In this document: piece after piece, positions 6,169 to 15,175 of the stretch
How positions within the stretch are numbered: position 1 is the stretch's first letter
How the letters are laid out: the number at the start of each line of letters is the position of its first letter
DNA from: Pseudomonas massiliensis
GTDB lineage: Bacteria; Pseudomonadota; Gammaproteobacteria; Pseudomonadales; Pseudomonadaceae
Direction: 5' to 3'
Assembly (NCBI RefSeq): GCF_000826105.1
Contig: NZ_CCYK01000007.1
Location: 2,262,656 to 2,326,655, forward strand
Length of the DNA: 64,000 nucleotides
Notes under the pieces: generated by a model
Told to the model about the DNA's origin: nothing
The model's database searches: none
The model's input: the letters and a program-made list of their open reading frames with translations, nothing else
Program-made: the position numbers and the translations under genes

Positions 6169-6871
6169 AGAAGATAAGCCCGCGCCGACCGTGGCGCCAT
6201 GCTGCCAGCCGAGCGAAGAAGAATTGGCAGCCTTGAAGGCCGGTGACTGTAGGCCAGAGGAGCTATGGGGCGGGCCTCGCCCGACTTGCCCGAAGTGCAT
6301 AGCGCCGACCGTGGCGGCAGGGTTGCCATCCTTGGAGCCAGTGGCTTGGCTTGACCCTGATCGCGGGCTTGATTGGCTTGTAGATCGAATGACCGTGCCG
6401 CCTGGGTCAAAATTTGTTCGCCTAGACGCCTTCACAGCCTGGCTGAGCAAGGCGGCACAGGGGCTGCCGGAGCCGGTGGAACTGTCTGAGGACGTGAAAG
6501 AGTATCTGCGCGAAGGAATGGAGAACGCTACCGGCGGCGAAGATGATGATGTTGATTATGACTTCGCTAACGGGCTTGAGCAGCTTCTGCATCCTCTCGT
6601 TCGCCTAGACGCCTGTACCCAGGTAGTGGCTGGCATGGCTGCGCGGAATGCCGAGTTGGAGGCGGAGGTGGAACGATCCGAAAAGCACCGAAATGACTTG
6701 GCCGACACGATCGTTTCTCAGCGAACTGACATCGGCGCCCTGCGCGCCAAGAACGCCGAGTTGGTGGGGTTGCTGCGTAAGGCATGGCGTGGCCCGCGCA
6801 CTGATGAAGATTGCGAAGCTATTGATGCCGCCCTGGCCGACGACACCCTCTCTCCCAACACCCCAGCCTAA
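6158..6871 (+). CDS. Phage hypothetical protein, 237 aa, Ea22-like
   Basis: The start MQHEEDKPAP at 6158 is chosen over an earlier in-frame codon because it gives a polar N terminus and only an 11-base overlap with the HNH remnant. The protein has an N-terminal proline- and cysteine-containing region (CPKC, APCCQP), an acidic middle (GGEDDDVDYDF), then a coiled coil with ARNAELEAEVERSEKHRNDL and a second RAKNAELVGLL unit. The repeated (R)AxNAELxxxV pattern is typical of mosaic phage Ea22-like proteins assembled from exchangeable segments. No enzyme motif is visible. Confidence 0.65.
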   Translation: MQHEEDKPAPTVAPCCQPSEEELAALKAGDCRPEELWGGPRPTCPKCIAPTVAAGLPSLEPVAWLDPDRGLDWLVDRMTVPPGSKFVRLDAFTAWLSKAAQGLPEPVELSEDVKEYLREGMENATGGEDDDVDYDFANGLEQLLHPLVRLDACTQVVAGMAARNAELEAEVERSEKHRNDLADTIVSQRTDIGALRAKNAELVGLLRKAWRGPRTDEDCEAIDAALADDTLSPNTPA

Positions 6872-6918
6872 CCCCCTTCCCTATTCAGCCTGCCGGTGGC
6901 GGTGGGTGAGGTATTGCT

Positions 6919-7257
6919 ATGTCCGAAATTAAGCACACGCCTGGTCCCTGGGTTTTGATGCGCCACGGTGTCATCCACGGCGGCCCTGTCAGGGAGTACA
7001 CCAATGGTAAAGGCCAATCACAAATTGCCTTGGCCACGGGCGCCGACTTCATGGAGCTTGGGGAGCAGCAGAAGAATGCTCAGTTGATGGCCGCCTCGCC
7101 CGATCTGCTCGCCGACTTGGCCCTGGCCGCCGCAACACTGCGCCGCTATGAAGAGCTACACCGAGCCAAGGGCACCGCAGAGAGCGCCGAGAAGGCTGAA
7201 GTGAACGCCAACCTGGCCGCCCGCTTCGAAGCGACCATCGCCAAGGCCACCGCCTAA
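6919..7257 (+). CDS. Phage hypothetical protein, HTPGPW and AASPDLL motifs, 112 aa
   Basis: The N terminus KHTPGPWVLMRHGVIHGG and the centre NAQLMAASPDLLADLALAAA match a widespread family of small early proteins in tailed phages. The C-terminal third is a helix rich in Ala, Lys and Glu. The AAPDLL-type motif is shared with the gene at 3262-3591, though the rest differs. Spacing of 47 bases from the upstream stop suggests the same transcript. Function unknown. Confidence 0.75.
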   Translation: MSEIKHTPGPWVLMRHGVIHGGPVREYTNGKGQSQIALATGADFMELGEQQKNAQLMAASPDLLADLALAAATLRRYEELHRAKGTAESAEKAEVNANLAARFEATIAKATA

Positions 7258-7292
7258 CCCCGACCGCCGCCCCGGGCGGCCTGGAGATACCC

Positions 7293-7535
7293 ATGGAGAC
7301 TGAAATTCTCTCCGAAGAGGAGCTGGCTGAGGTCACCGGCTACAAGCAACGGCACTACCAGCGCCGCTGGCTGCGCGATCGCGGCTGGCGCTTTGTAGAA
7401 AGCCGCGGCGGCCGGCCCTTGGTCGGGCGTGCCTATATGCGCCTGATGTTGGGCCTCGCGCCCACGCCAGGGCTGGTGAGCCCGCCGCCCCTTCCTGAAC
7501 CCTCATGGACACCTGACTTTTCGAGAATCAACTGA
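7293..7535 (+). CDS. DUF4224-like protein before integrase, 80 aa
   Basis: The product reads SEEELAEVTGYKQRHYQRRW, then LRDRGWRFVESRGGRPLVGR. This is the pattern of DUF4224: a short helical unit followed by W-R-x-x-x-x-x-GRP. The family is regularly found directly upstream of tyrosine integrases in Pseudomonas and Burkholderia prophages. Its gene ends two bases before the integrase start. The position and the basic helix suggest a DNA-binding accessory factor for excision, like Xis, but this is inference. Confidence 0.75.
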   Translation: METEILSEEELAEVTGYKQRHYQRRWLRDRGWRFVESRGGRPLVGRAYMRLMLGLAPTPGLVSPPPLPEPSWTPDFSRIN

Positions 7536-7537
7536 GC

Positions 7538-8590
7538 ATGCGGCCCAGGAATACAGAATATCGGCATTTGCCGCCACGGATGTATCAACGCACCAGAACA
7601 CGCAAGAACGGAAAAACTTGGGTCGCCTACTATTACCGCGACCAGACAGGGAAAGACATCCCTCTAGGAAAGGATCTGGATCAGGCCCGCATGAAGTGGG
7701 CTGAGCTCGAAGCGAGGGACAAGCCCTCGGACTTGAAAGTCATGAAGTCGATCTTCGACCGATATGAACGAGACATTATCCCGAAGAAGGCCGCGCGAAC
7801 CCAGCGGGACAACCGCGCCGAGCTGAAGCACCTTCGCGCCGTGTTCGACACTGCCCCTGTCGACGCCATCAGCCCATCGATGATCGCCCAATACCGGGAC
7901 GCACGGACGGCAAAGGTCCGCGCCAACCGGGAGATCGCTACGCTATCGCACGTCTTCAACATGGCTCGAGAGTGGGGGCTCACTGCCAAGGAGAATCCCT
8001 GCCAGGGCGTTCGCAAGAACAAGGAGGCGCCGCGGGACTACTACGCCAACGAGGCAGTCTGGGCAGCCGTATACCAATCCGCGGCGCCGGAGCTGCAGGA
8101 AGCCATGGATCTGGCGTACCTGACCGGACAGCGCCCAGCGGACGTGCTGCTGATGCGCCGGGACGACATCGAGGGCGATTACCTACTTGTGCAACAGAAC
8201 AAGACCAGCCAGAAGCTGCGGATCATGATGCGCCACGAGGATGGTTCGCTGAACAGCCTGGGCCGGCTGGTGGAGATGATCGACAAGCGCACAGCGGAGC
8301 ATGCCTCGCAGTACCTGCTCATCAGCAAACACGGCAAGCGCCTGACTGCGCCCATGCTTCGCCGCCGCTGGGATGATGCCAGGGCGAAGGCTAGCGAGCT
8401 TGCGACCGCCGCCGGCGACACCCTATTAATAGCGCGCATCCAGGCTTTCCAGTTCCGGGACATTCGGCCGAAAGCCGCATCGGAGATCAAGAACCTGGAG
8501 GACGCCAGCCTGCTGCTTGGGCACACCAAGAGCGACATCACTAAGAAGGTCTACCGGCGCGTCGGCGTCACCGCCAAGCCGGCGAAATAG
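7538..8590 (+). CDS. int: Tyrosine integrase of the prophage
   Basis: The 350 aa site-specific recombinase would integrate and excise the prophage at tRNA-Ser. An N-terminal arm-binding part (about 15-60) has Y-R-D-x-x-G-K. A SAM-like core-binding domain spans about 65-160, and the catalytic domain 165-350. Visible catalytic residues are R199 (TGQRPADVLL), K222 (NKTSQ), R310, H329 (LLGHT) and nucleophile Y339 (KKVYRR). The usual box II His at 307 is Arg (FRDIR instead of HDLR), a change I recall in related phage integrases. The gene points towards the attachment site and ends about 110 bases from the tRNA 3' end. Confidence 0.92.
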   Translation: MRPRNTEYRHLPPRMYQRTRTRKNGKTWVAYYYRDQTGKDIPLGKDLDQARMKWAELEARDKPSDLKVMKSIFDRYERDIIPKKAARTQRDNRAELKHLRAVFDTAPVDAISPSMIAQYRDARTAKVRANREIATLSHVFNMAREWGLTAKENPCQGVRKNKEAPRDYYANEAVWAAVYQSAAPELQEAMDLAYLTGQRPADVLLMRRDDIEGDYLLVQQNKTSQKLRIMMRHEDGSLNSLGRLVEMIDKRTAEHASQYLLISKHGKRLTAPMLRRRWDDARAKASELATAAGDTLLIARIQAFQFRDIRPKAASEIKNLEDASLLLGHTKSDITKKVYRRVGVTAKPAK

Positions 8591-8669
8591 GCTGAGTTCT
8601 GGAACTGTTCCATTTCTATTCTGGAACGCCTGCTTTTTAGGCCTTCGGAAGCGCCAGCCCCAAAAACAC

Positions 8670-8694
8670 AAAACCCCTGATTTCTCAGGGGTTT
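8670..8694 (-). terminator. Bidirectional terminator between int and tRNA-Ser
   Basis: AACCCCTGA and TCAGGGGTT arms surround a TTTC loop. On the minus strand the hairpin follows the tRNA-Ser end and runs into TTTTGTGTTTTT, so it ends the tRNA transcript; on the plus strand it may end the integrase transcript. Confidence 0.75.
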
Positions 8695-8699
8695 GAAGA

Positions 8700-8787
8700 T
8701 GGCGGAGGCGTAGAGATTCGAACTCTAGGATAGTTGCCCATCGGCGGTTTTCAAGACCGCTGCCTTAAACCACTCGGCCACACCTCC
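8700..8787 (-). tRNA. tRNA-Ser (anticodon TGA)
   Basis: Read on the minus strand the gene starts GGAGGTGTGGCCGAGTGG and ends with acceptor strand CGCCTCC, discriminator G and an encoded CCA. The anticodon loop is TCTTGAAA, giving TGA, which reads UCN serine codons. The long variable arm (GATGGGCAACTATC) marks the serine class. Acceptor pairing G1-C72 to G7-C66 is intact with one T-G pair, so the prophage has regenerated a complete tRNA end. The T-arm and 3' end probably contain the att core. Confidence 0.97.
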
Positions 8788-8803
8788 TCGTATTGCGGGC
8801 GCC

Positions 8804-8831
8804 ATCATACCGGAATGAAATACGCTGTCAA
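8804..8831 (-). promoter_or_regulatory. Promoter of tRNA-Ser
   Basis: On the minus strand a perfect TTGACA (8826-8831) is separated by 16 bases from TATGAT (8804-8809). The start would fall about ten bases before the tRNA 5' end at 8787, followed by a GC-rich GCGCCCGC discriminator typical of stable-RNA promoters. Confidence 0.8.
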
Positions 8832-8860
8832 ACACTGACGCTGGCTTTGTTGCCTGGCTT

Positions 8861-8869
8861 TGGTATGCT
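8861..8869 (+). promoter_or_regulatory. Extended -10 promoter candidate for yccA
   Basis: TGG followed by TATGCT forms an extended -10 about 100 bases upstream of the yccA start. No good -35 is present. Weak call. Confidence 0.35.
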
Positions 8870-8966
8870 CATTTGCGACCAAAGCTTTCAGGGGCGGATA
8901 TGGCGCTTGCCCCCGGGCCGAAAGGCCTGTTCAATCGCCTCATCAACGACCTAAAGGAGTTTCGCC

Positions 8967-9638
8967 ATGCGCGAACAGGATTACACCCTCAGCCAGAGCG
9001 CGAAAAGCGCCGAGCTGGAAGTCAGCCGAGTGCTGCGCAACACCTATGGCCTGCTTGCCCTTACCCTCGCGTTCAGCGCCCTGATGGCGTTCGCGGCGCA
9101 GCAGATGAACGTCCGCTACCCGAACGTATTCGTGGTGCTGATCGGCTTCTATGGTTTGTTCTTCCTCACCAGCAAGCTGCAGGATTCGGTCTGGGGCATC
9201 GTCTCCACCTTCGCCCTCACCGGCTTCATGGGCTTCATCCTCGGGCCTATCCTAAACCGCTACCTGGGCATGGCCGGTGGCGCCGAGGTGGTGAGTTCCG
9301 CTTTCGCCATGACCGCGCTGGTATTCGGTGGCCTGTCGGCCTATGTGCTGATCACCCGCAAGGACATGTCCTTCCTGTCCGGGTTCATCACAGCTGGCTT
9401 CTTCGTGCTGCTGGGCGCTACCGTGGCGGGCCTGTTCTTCCAGATCAGCGGCTTGCAACTGGCTATCAGCGCGGGCTTCGTGCTGTTCTCATCCGTGTGC
9501 ATCCTGTTCCAGACCAGCGCCATCATTCATGGCGGTGAGCGCAACTACATCATGGCGACCGTCAGCTTGTATGTTTCCATCTACAACCTGTTCGTGAGCC
9601 TGCTGCAACTGTTCGGCCTGATGGGCCGGGACGACTGA
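8967..9638 (+). CDS. yccA: Bax inhibitor-1/YccA family inner-membrane protein
   Basis: The 223 aa product has a short polar N terminus and seven hydrophobic spans between about residues 25 and 220. It contains the family features SRVLRNTY at the start and the late acidic/aromatic SIYNLFVSLLQL segment. YccA binds the FtsH-HflKC protease in E. coli and moderates degradation of membrane proteins; that role is taken from the family. AAAGGAGTTT just upstream is a strong ribosome site that fixes the start. The gene stands alone between its promoter region and a terminator, directly beyond the prophage insertion site, so its upstream control was probably unaffected by the insertion. Confidence 0.9.
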   Translation: MREQDYTLSQSAKSAELEVSRVLRNTYGLLALTLAFSALMAFAAQQMNVRYPNVFVVLIGFYGLFFLTSKLQDSVWGIVSTFALTGFMGFILGPILNRYLGMAGGAEVVSSAFAMTALVFGGLSAYVLITRKDMSFLSGFITAGFFVLLGATVAGLFFQISGLQLAISAGFVLFSSVCILFQTSAIIHGGERNYIMATVSLYVSIYNLFVSLLQLFGLMGRDD

Positions 9639-9654
9639 TACGTTGCTTACCCCT

Positions 9655-9677
9655 AGCCCGCTTCGGCGGGCTTTTTT
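9655..9677 (+). terminator. Terminator of yccA
   Basis: AGCCCGC-TTCG-GCGGGCT hairpin with a stable TTCG loop and six following T, 16 bases after the stop. Confidence 0.9.
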
Positions 9678-9723
9678 GTGCCTGAACGATTAGAATCAGG
9701 GCATTCTGTTACTCGGAAGCGTC

Positions 9724-10116
9724 ATGAAATTCGCTATCGCTGTGATGTCTTCACCCCATGCCCCAGCTACGCGGCGTGCGCTTCGTTTCACCGAGGCGGC
9801 ACTGGCGGCCGGCCATGACGTAGTCCGTGTTTTTTTCTATGGTGAGGGCGTGCATACGGCCTCGGCCAGCCTGGTAGTGCCTCAGGATGAAGTGGACGTT
9901 GGCGCGCAATGGCGCTCGCTGATCGCTGAGCGACAGCTGGACGCCGTTGTCTGTATCGCTGCCGGCTTGCGGCGCGGCGTTCTGAATGCCGAGGAAGCCG
10001 CCCGCTGGGAACGCCCTGCCGCCGCGGTGCTGCCGCCGATCGAGCTCTCCGGCCTGGGACAACTGCACGAAGCCGCTCAGCATGCTGACCGTTTGATCTG
10101 TTTTGGAGGAGACTGA
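9724..10116 (+). CDS. tusD: Sulfurtransferase TusD
   Basis: The 130 aa DsrE-like protein forms the TusBCD complex, which passes persulfide sulfur from TusA to TusE during 2-thiolation of tRNA wobble uridine. The catalytic cysteine lies in the conserved DAVVCIAAGLRRGV segment. The N terminus (FAIAVMSSPHA) and RVFFYGEGVHTA match the family. It opens a tight operon tusD-C-B-E followed by a phosphoribosyltransferase-like gene. The partner enzyme MnmA is encoded at 28406-29554 in this window, so both ends of the pathway are present. Confidence 0.93.
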   Translation: MKFAIAVMSSPHAPATRRALRFTEAALAAGHDVVRVFFYGEGVHTASASLVVPQDEVDVGAQWRSLIAERQLDAVVCIAAGLRRGVLNAEEAARWERPAAAVLPPIELSGLGQLHEAAQHADRLICFGGD

Positions 10117-10117
10117 G

Positions 10118-10477
10118 ATGGCCAAATCCTTGCTGGTCATCAGCCGCAGCGCGCCTGGGCATGGTCTCTTCGCCCGGGAAGCCCTCGACATAGCACTCGC
10201 CGGGGGCGCCTACGATTTACCCCTGGGCATGCTCTTCCTGGATGACGGCGTGTTTCAACTGGCCGCGCAACAGCGTCCGGAGCTCCTCCAGCAAAAAAGC
10301 CTGGCCGCCAATCTGCAAGCCTTGTCGTTGTTCGGCGTTGATGAGCTTTTCGCTTGCTCCTTCAGCCTTGCCGAGCGCGGCCTGGCCCAGGAGGACTTGG
10401 CACTGGCTGTGCAGGTATTGCCAGTGGAGGCGATCTCGCCCTTGCTTAACCGATTCGACGAGGTGATCACGCTCTGA
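10118..10477 (+). CDS. tusC: TusBCD complex subunit TusC
   Basis: The start MAKSLLVISR at 10118 is preceded by GGAGGA, which decides it over an in-frame ATG 15 bases earlier. The 119 aa DsrF-like protein has the family FLDDGVFQLA motif and an alternating alpha/beta fold. It is one base after the tusD stop and its stop overlaps the tusB start. In the complex TusC is structural and has no catalytic cysteine. Nothing unusual is visible. Confidence 0.92.
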   Translation: MAKSLLVISRSAPGHGLFAREALDIALAGGAYDLPLGMLFLDDGVFQLAAQQRPELLQQKSLAANLQALSLFGVDELFACSFSLAERGLAQEDLALAVQVLPVEAISPLLNRFDEVITL

Positions 10478-10770
10478 TGGCGACTCTCCATGTACTTTCG
10501 GCTTCGCCTTTCACTGACGGCCGGTTGGGCAGCTGCCTTCGTATGCTTGGCCCTGACGACGGTCTACTGCTGTGCGGCGAAGCGGTGCAAGCCCTGCGCC
10601 CAGGAACGGAAATTTTCGCGCGCCTGGCCAGGCTTTCGTCCACGAAACTGTACGCCCTGATGGAAGATTGTGAGGCGCGGGGCTTGGAGGCCGAAGCAGC
10701 CCAACAGCTGGACTATCCCGCTTTCGTTGAGCTGAGCCTGGCCTACGACAGGGTGAATACATGGCTGTAA
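10477..10770 (+). CDS. tusB: TusBCD complex subunit TusB
   Basis: The 97 aa DsrH-like protein starts MATLHVLSASPF and contains the GPDDGLLLCGEAVQAL segment typical of TusB. Its ATG shares a base with the tusC stop and its end overlaps tusE, giving translational coupling that would keep subunit ratios balanced. It completes the heterohexameric relay with TusC and TusD. Confidence 0.92.
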   Translation: MATLHVLSASPFTDGRLGSCLRMLGPDDGLLLCGEAVQALRPGTEIFARLARLSSTKLYALMEDCEARGLEAEAAQQLDYPAFVELSLAYDRVNTWL

Positions 10771-11102
10771 CCAGGATCGACGTCGAAGGCCGTGACATCC
10801 TGCTGGACAAAGACGGCTTTCTGGTAAACCTGGCTGACTGGTCGCCCGCCGTGGCGGCAGTGCTGGCCGAACGCGAAGGCATGGTTCTCACCTCAGCCCA
10901 TGCTGAGGTATTGAATGCGCTGCGTCAGTTCCACGCGCAGTTCCAGCTGTCACCAGCCACGCGGCCGCTGGTCAAGTACATCGCCACCATGCTGGGCACA
11001 GACAAAGGCAACAGTGCCTACCTCAATCAACTGTTCAAGGGCACTCCCGCCAAGCTTGCCGCCAAGCTGGCCGGCCTGCCCAAACCGGCCAATTGCATAT
11101 GA
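10761..11102 (+). CDS. tusE: Sulfurtransferase TusE
   Basis: The 113 aa DsrC-like protein receives the persulfide from TusD and hands it to MnmA with the tRNA. The conserved penultimate cysteine is present (ending KPANCI). N-terminal DKDGFLVNLADWSP and central FHAQFQLSPATRPLVKYI match the family. The start overlaps the end of tusB and its own stop overlaps the next ATG, so it is coupled on both sides. Confidence 0.93.
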   Translation: MAVTRIDVEGRDILLDKDGFLVNLADWSPAVAAVLAEREGMVLTSAHAEVLNALRQFHAQFQLSPATRPLVKYIATMLGTDKGNSAYLNQLFKGTPAKLAAKLAGLPKPANCI

Positions 11103-12100
11103 CCCTACCTGAACCGCTTCGCCTGGACACTCCTGCTGAACATCCTTTCGCGGAATTCGTCCGCATCCTTGGCAAGGGAAAGCGTGGCGCCCGCGCCCTG
11201 ACTCGGGAGGAAGCGTTCCGCGCCATGGGCATGGTATTGGACGGCGATGTGGAAGATACCCAGTTGGGCGCCTTTCTGATGCTGTTGCGTCACAAGGAAG
11301 AAAGCGCCGAGGAACTGGCCGGGTTCACCGAGGCCGTGCGCGCTCGGGTCAAGGCGCCTGCGCTGAATGTAGACCTGGACTGGCCTTCCTATGCCGGGAA
11401 AAAACGCCACCTGCCTTGGTACCTGCTGGCGGTGAAATGCCTGGGCCAGAATGGGCTGCGGGTATTCGTTCATGGTGGCGGCGCGCATACGGCGGGACGG
11501 CTGTACACCGAGCACTTGCTCGATGCTCTCGATCTATCGCTGTGTCGCGATTGGCAAGCGGTTGGCGCCGCGCTGGATGCCACAGGGGTGGCTTTCGCTC
11601 CGCTGTCGGATTGGGCACCGGCATTGCAGCGCATGATCGACCTGCGTAATACCCTCGGCCTGCGCTCACCCATTCATTCCCTGGCCCGGGTACTCAACCC
11701 TCTGGGCGCCCGCTGCGGCCTGCAAAGCATCTTCCACCCTGGCTACCAGCCCGTGCACCGGGAGGCGGCTCGTCTGCTGGGTGACACTTCCATCGTGATC
11801 AAGGGTGATGGTGGAGAGCTGGAAGTCAATCCGGATGCGGCCTGCCACCTTTATGGCACCGCCGGTGGCGAGGCTTGGGACGAGGAATGGCCACAGATGT
11901 CAGCGCAGCGTCATCTGAAACCGGGCTATCTGGACCCGGCTCAGCTGAACGCTGTCTGGCGTGGGGAAGCCGAGGACCGCTATGGCGAGCTGGCGACTAT
12001 CGCCACCATGGCGCTGGCCTTGCGGGGCCTGGGCAAGCCCCAGGAAGAAGCCTTCGCGAAGGCACGTGCCTGGTGGGGAGCACGGAACTCGGCCCACTGA
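11099..12100 (+). CDS. TrpD2/YbiB-type anthranilate phosphoribosyltransferase-like protein
   Basis: The 333 aa product has the N-terminal helical domain (GDVEDTQLGAFLMLLRHKEE) and the glycosyltransferase family 3 domain of TrpD. The diphosphate-binding GTGG-like loop is replaced by VHGGGAHTAGR. DLRNTLGLRSPIHSLARVLNP is well conserved. YbiB/TrpD2 proteins lack anthranilate activity in E. coli and bind nucleic acids instead; which applies here is by family only. The start at 11099 gives an ATGA overlap with tusE, so it is co-expressed with the tRNA thiolation genes. It converges on cysG with an 11-base gap. Confidence 0.85.
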   Translation: MTLPEPLRLDTPAEHPFAEFVRILGKGKRGARALTREEAFRAMGMVLDGDVEDTQLGAFLMLLRHKEESAEELAGFTEAVRARVKAPALNVDLDWPSYAGKKRHLPWYLLAVKCLGQNGLRVFVHGGGAHTAGRLYTEHLLDALDLSLCRDWQAVGAALDATGVAFAPLSDWAPALQRMIDLRNTLGLRSPIHSLARVLNPLGARCGLQSIFHPGYQPVHREAARLLGDTSIVIKGDGGELEVNPDAACHLYGTAGGEAWDEEWPQMSAQRHLKPGYLDPAQLNAVWRGEAEDRYGELATIATMALALRGLGKPQEEAFAKARAWWGARNSAH

Positions 12101-12111
12101 CACAGGAAGCG

Positions 12112-13503
12112 TCAGGCTGAAGCGTCTCCTTCGAACCAGGCCAGTTTCTCCCGCAGTTGCACCACCTCACCGACGATCACCAGCGTAGGCGCATGTACCT
12201 CATGGCGAGCCACCAGATCCGGCAGGTCCGCCAGGGTGCCGGTGAAGACGCGCTGTTGCGCGGTCGTCCCCTGCTGCACCAAGGCCGCCGGCGTGTCCGG
12301 CGCGCGGCCATGGCGAATCATGCCCGCGCAGATGGCCGGCAGGCCCACCAGCCCCATGTAGAACACCACCGTTTGCGCCGGAGCCACCAAGTCGTCCCAG
12401 GGCAGGTCACTGCTTCCGTCCTTGAGATGACCAGTAACGAAGCGCACGGACTGGGCATAGTCCCGATGGGTCAACGGGATGCCGGCATAAGCCGCGCAGC
12501 CGCTCGCCGCGGTGATACCCGGCACTACCTGGAAGGGAATGCCGTGGGCGGCGAGTTCTTCGATTTCCTCGCCGCCGCGCCCGAAGATGAAGGGGTCGCC
12601 CCCCTTCAGGCGTACTACCCGCTTGCCTTCCTGGGCCAGGCGCACCAGTTGCTGGTTGATCTGGTCCTGGGGCACGGCGTGATCCGCGCGACGCTTGCCC
12701 ACGTAGATGCGTTCAGCGTCCCGCCGGCACAGTTCGATGATGGCTGGCGCAACCAGCCGGTCATAGAGCACCACGTCCGCTTGCTGCATGAGGCGCAAGG
12801 CCTTGAACGTCAGCAGGTCAGGATCGCCCGGGCCCGCCCCGACCAGATAGACCTCACCAGGGGCGTGGGGCGGTGCCCCTTCTACCCGCTCGGCCAGCAT
12901 GCTGGCCGCTTCGCTGCTCCGGCCCGCCAATTGGCGATCCGCGATGGGGCCTTGGAAGACTTCTTCCCAAAAGGCGCGACGCTGATTGACGTTGGGGAAG
13001 CGCTGCTTGACCCGGTCACGGAACCCAGCCGCCAGCTTGGCCAGCTCGCCGTAGGCCGCGGGTATCCACGCCTCCAGACGAGCGCGAATCAGCCGAGCCA
13101 AGACCGGGGCGTCCCCACCGCTGGATACCGCCACCACCAAGGGCGAGCGGTCGACGATAGCCGGGAAGATCACCGTGCACAGGGCGGGTGCATCCACTAC
13201 GTTCACCGGGATGCACCGCGCTTGTGCGTCGGCGGATACCTGGGCATTCAATGGTGCATCATCGGTGGCGGCAATCACCACCGCGCAGCCGTTCAGGTCT
13301 CCCGCGGTATATCCGCGCTCGAAGACTTCACCGCCGCCACGCTCCACCAGGGCCGCCAGCTGGGCATCTACCTGCGGCGCCACCACGCGAAGGCGCGCGC
13401 CGGCATCCGTAAGCAGGCGACTCTTGCGCAGCGCGATCTCTCCGCCGCCCACCACAAGCACAGGACGCCCGGTGAGCTTATGAAACAGCGGCAGGAAATT
13501 CAT
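12112..13503 (-). CDS. cysG: Siroheme synthase CysG
   Basis: The 463 aa bifunctional enzyme turns uroporphyrinogen III into siroheme, the cofactor of sulfite and nitrite reductases. The N-terminal part (about 1-200) has the Rossmann motif VLVVGGGEIALRK and the precorrin-2 dehydrogenase/ferrochelatase helices. The C-terminal part (about 215-463) is the SAM-dependent methyltransferase, with YLVGAGPGDPDLLTFKAL, the KGGDPFIFGRGGEE motif and TVVFYMGL. The length matches the fused gammaproteobacterial form. Its start directly follows the serS stop, so it is likely read with serS, crcB, rarA and lolA. Confidence 0.95.
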   Translation of the reverse strand: MNFLPLFHKLTGRPVLVVGGGEIALRKSRLLTDAGARLRVVAPQVDAQLAALVERGGGEVFERGYTAGDLNGCAVVIAATDDAPLNAQVSADAQARCIPVNVVDAPALCTVIFPAIVDRSPLVVAVSSGGDAPVLARLIRARLEAWIPAAYGELAKLAAGFRDRVKQRFPNVNQRRAFWEEVFQGPIADRQLAGRSSEAASMLAERVEGAPPHAPGEVYLVGAGPGDPDLLTFKALRLMQQADVVLYDRLVAPAIIELCRRDAERIYVGKRRADHAVPQDQINQQLVRLAQEGKRVVRLKGGDPFIFGRGGEEIEELAAHGIPFQVVPGITAASGCAAYAGIPLTHRDYAQSVRFVTGHLKDGSSDLPWDDLVAPAQTVVFYMGLVGLPAICAGMIRHGRAPDTPAALVQQGTTAQQRVFTGTLADLPDLVARHEVHAPTLVIVGEVVQLREKLAWFEGDASA

Positions 13504-14784
<1,281 letters not shown>

Positions 14785-14800
14785 TGGGTTCTCTCGTTGT

Positions 14801-15175
14801 TCAGAGTTTGGTCAAGTACAGGCCAGCCCAGGTCGCGAGCAGGCCGCCAAGGACACTGGCAGCGGCATAGCCGAAGGCCAAGGGTGCCTGGCCGCTTTCC
14901 AGCAGCCGCAGGGTGTCCAGGGAAAAGGATGAAAAGGTGGTCAGGCCGCCGACGAAGCCGACGACCAGGCCAGCCTTGAGGTACAGCGGCGCGTCCGGAC
15001 GCGCCAGAAAAGCCCCGTAAAGATAGCCAATGATCAGACAGCCCACGAGGTTCACCGCCAGGGTTGCCAGGTAATAATGTCGCGGGTAGTTGGCGGTCAC
15101 CCAGGTACCCGTGGCGAACCGGAGCAATCCGCCAAAAATGCCGAACACGGCCACCGATACCACTGTGGGAATCAC
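14801..15175 (-). CDS. crcB: Fluoride exporter CrcB/Fluc
   Basis: The 124 aa product has four membrane spans and the family motif GGLTTFSSFSLDTLRL, which lines the fluoride path. It also has a GLLRFATGTWV segment near the N terminus with the conserved Gly-Arg region. Fluc channels work as dual-topology dimers in the inner membrane. The start codon overlaps the rarA stop by four bases, so there is no room for a dedicated fluoride riboswitch and none is visible; expression probably follows rarA and lolA. Confidence 0.93.
   Translation of the reverse strand: MIPTVVSVAVFGIFGGLLRFATGTWVTANYPRHYYLATLAVNLVGCLIIGYLYGAFLARPDAPLYLKAGLVVGFVGGLTTFSSFSLDTLRLLESGQAPLAFGYAAASVLGGLLATWAGLYLTKL

Larger units (their letters stand above)
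1..8699. mobile_element. Prophage arm integrated at tRNA-Ser (incomplete, runs off the left edge)
   Basis: All genes from 1 to 8590 are on the plus strand, mostly small and overlapping by ATGA junctions. They end in a tyrosine integrase whose stop lies about 110 bases from the 3' end of a minus-strand tRNA-Ser. The order repressor, two genes, terminators, promoter with inverted repeats, small early genes, annealing protein plus Gp157, DUF4224-like gene, integrase matches the lambda left arm in mirror image. The left edge cuts the repressor gene, so the immunity switch, lytic genes and second attachment site lie outside. Integration at the tRNA 3' end is inferred from position; the att core cannot be fixed with one end only. 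Confidence 0.85.

Noticed and set aside
8873..9538. A 221-codon frame overlapping yccA in another phase
   Set aside because: Shadow of yccA, which has a strong ribosome site and seven membrane spans.
14785..15175. Fluoride riboswitch for crcB
   Set aside because: The crcB start overlaps the rarA coding end; no leader exists in which to place the aptamer.
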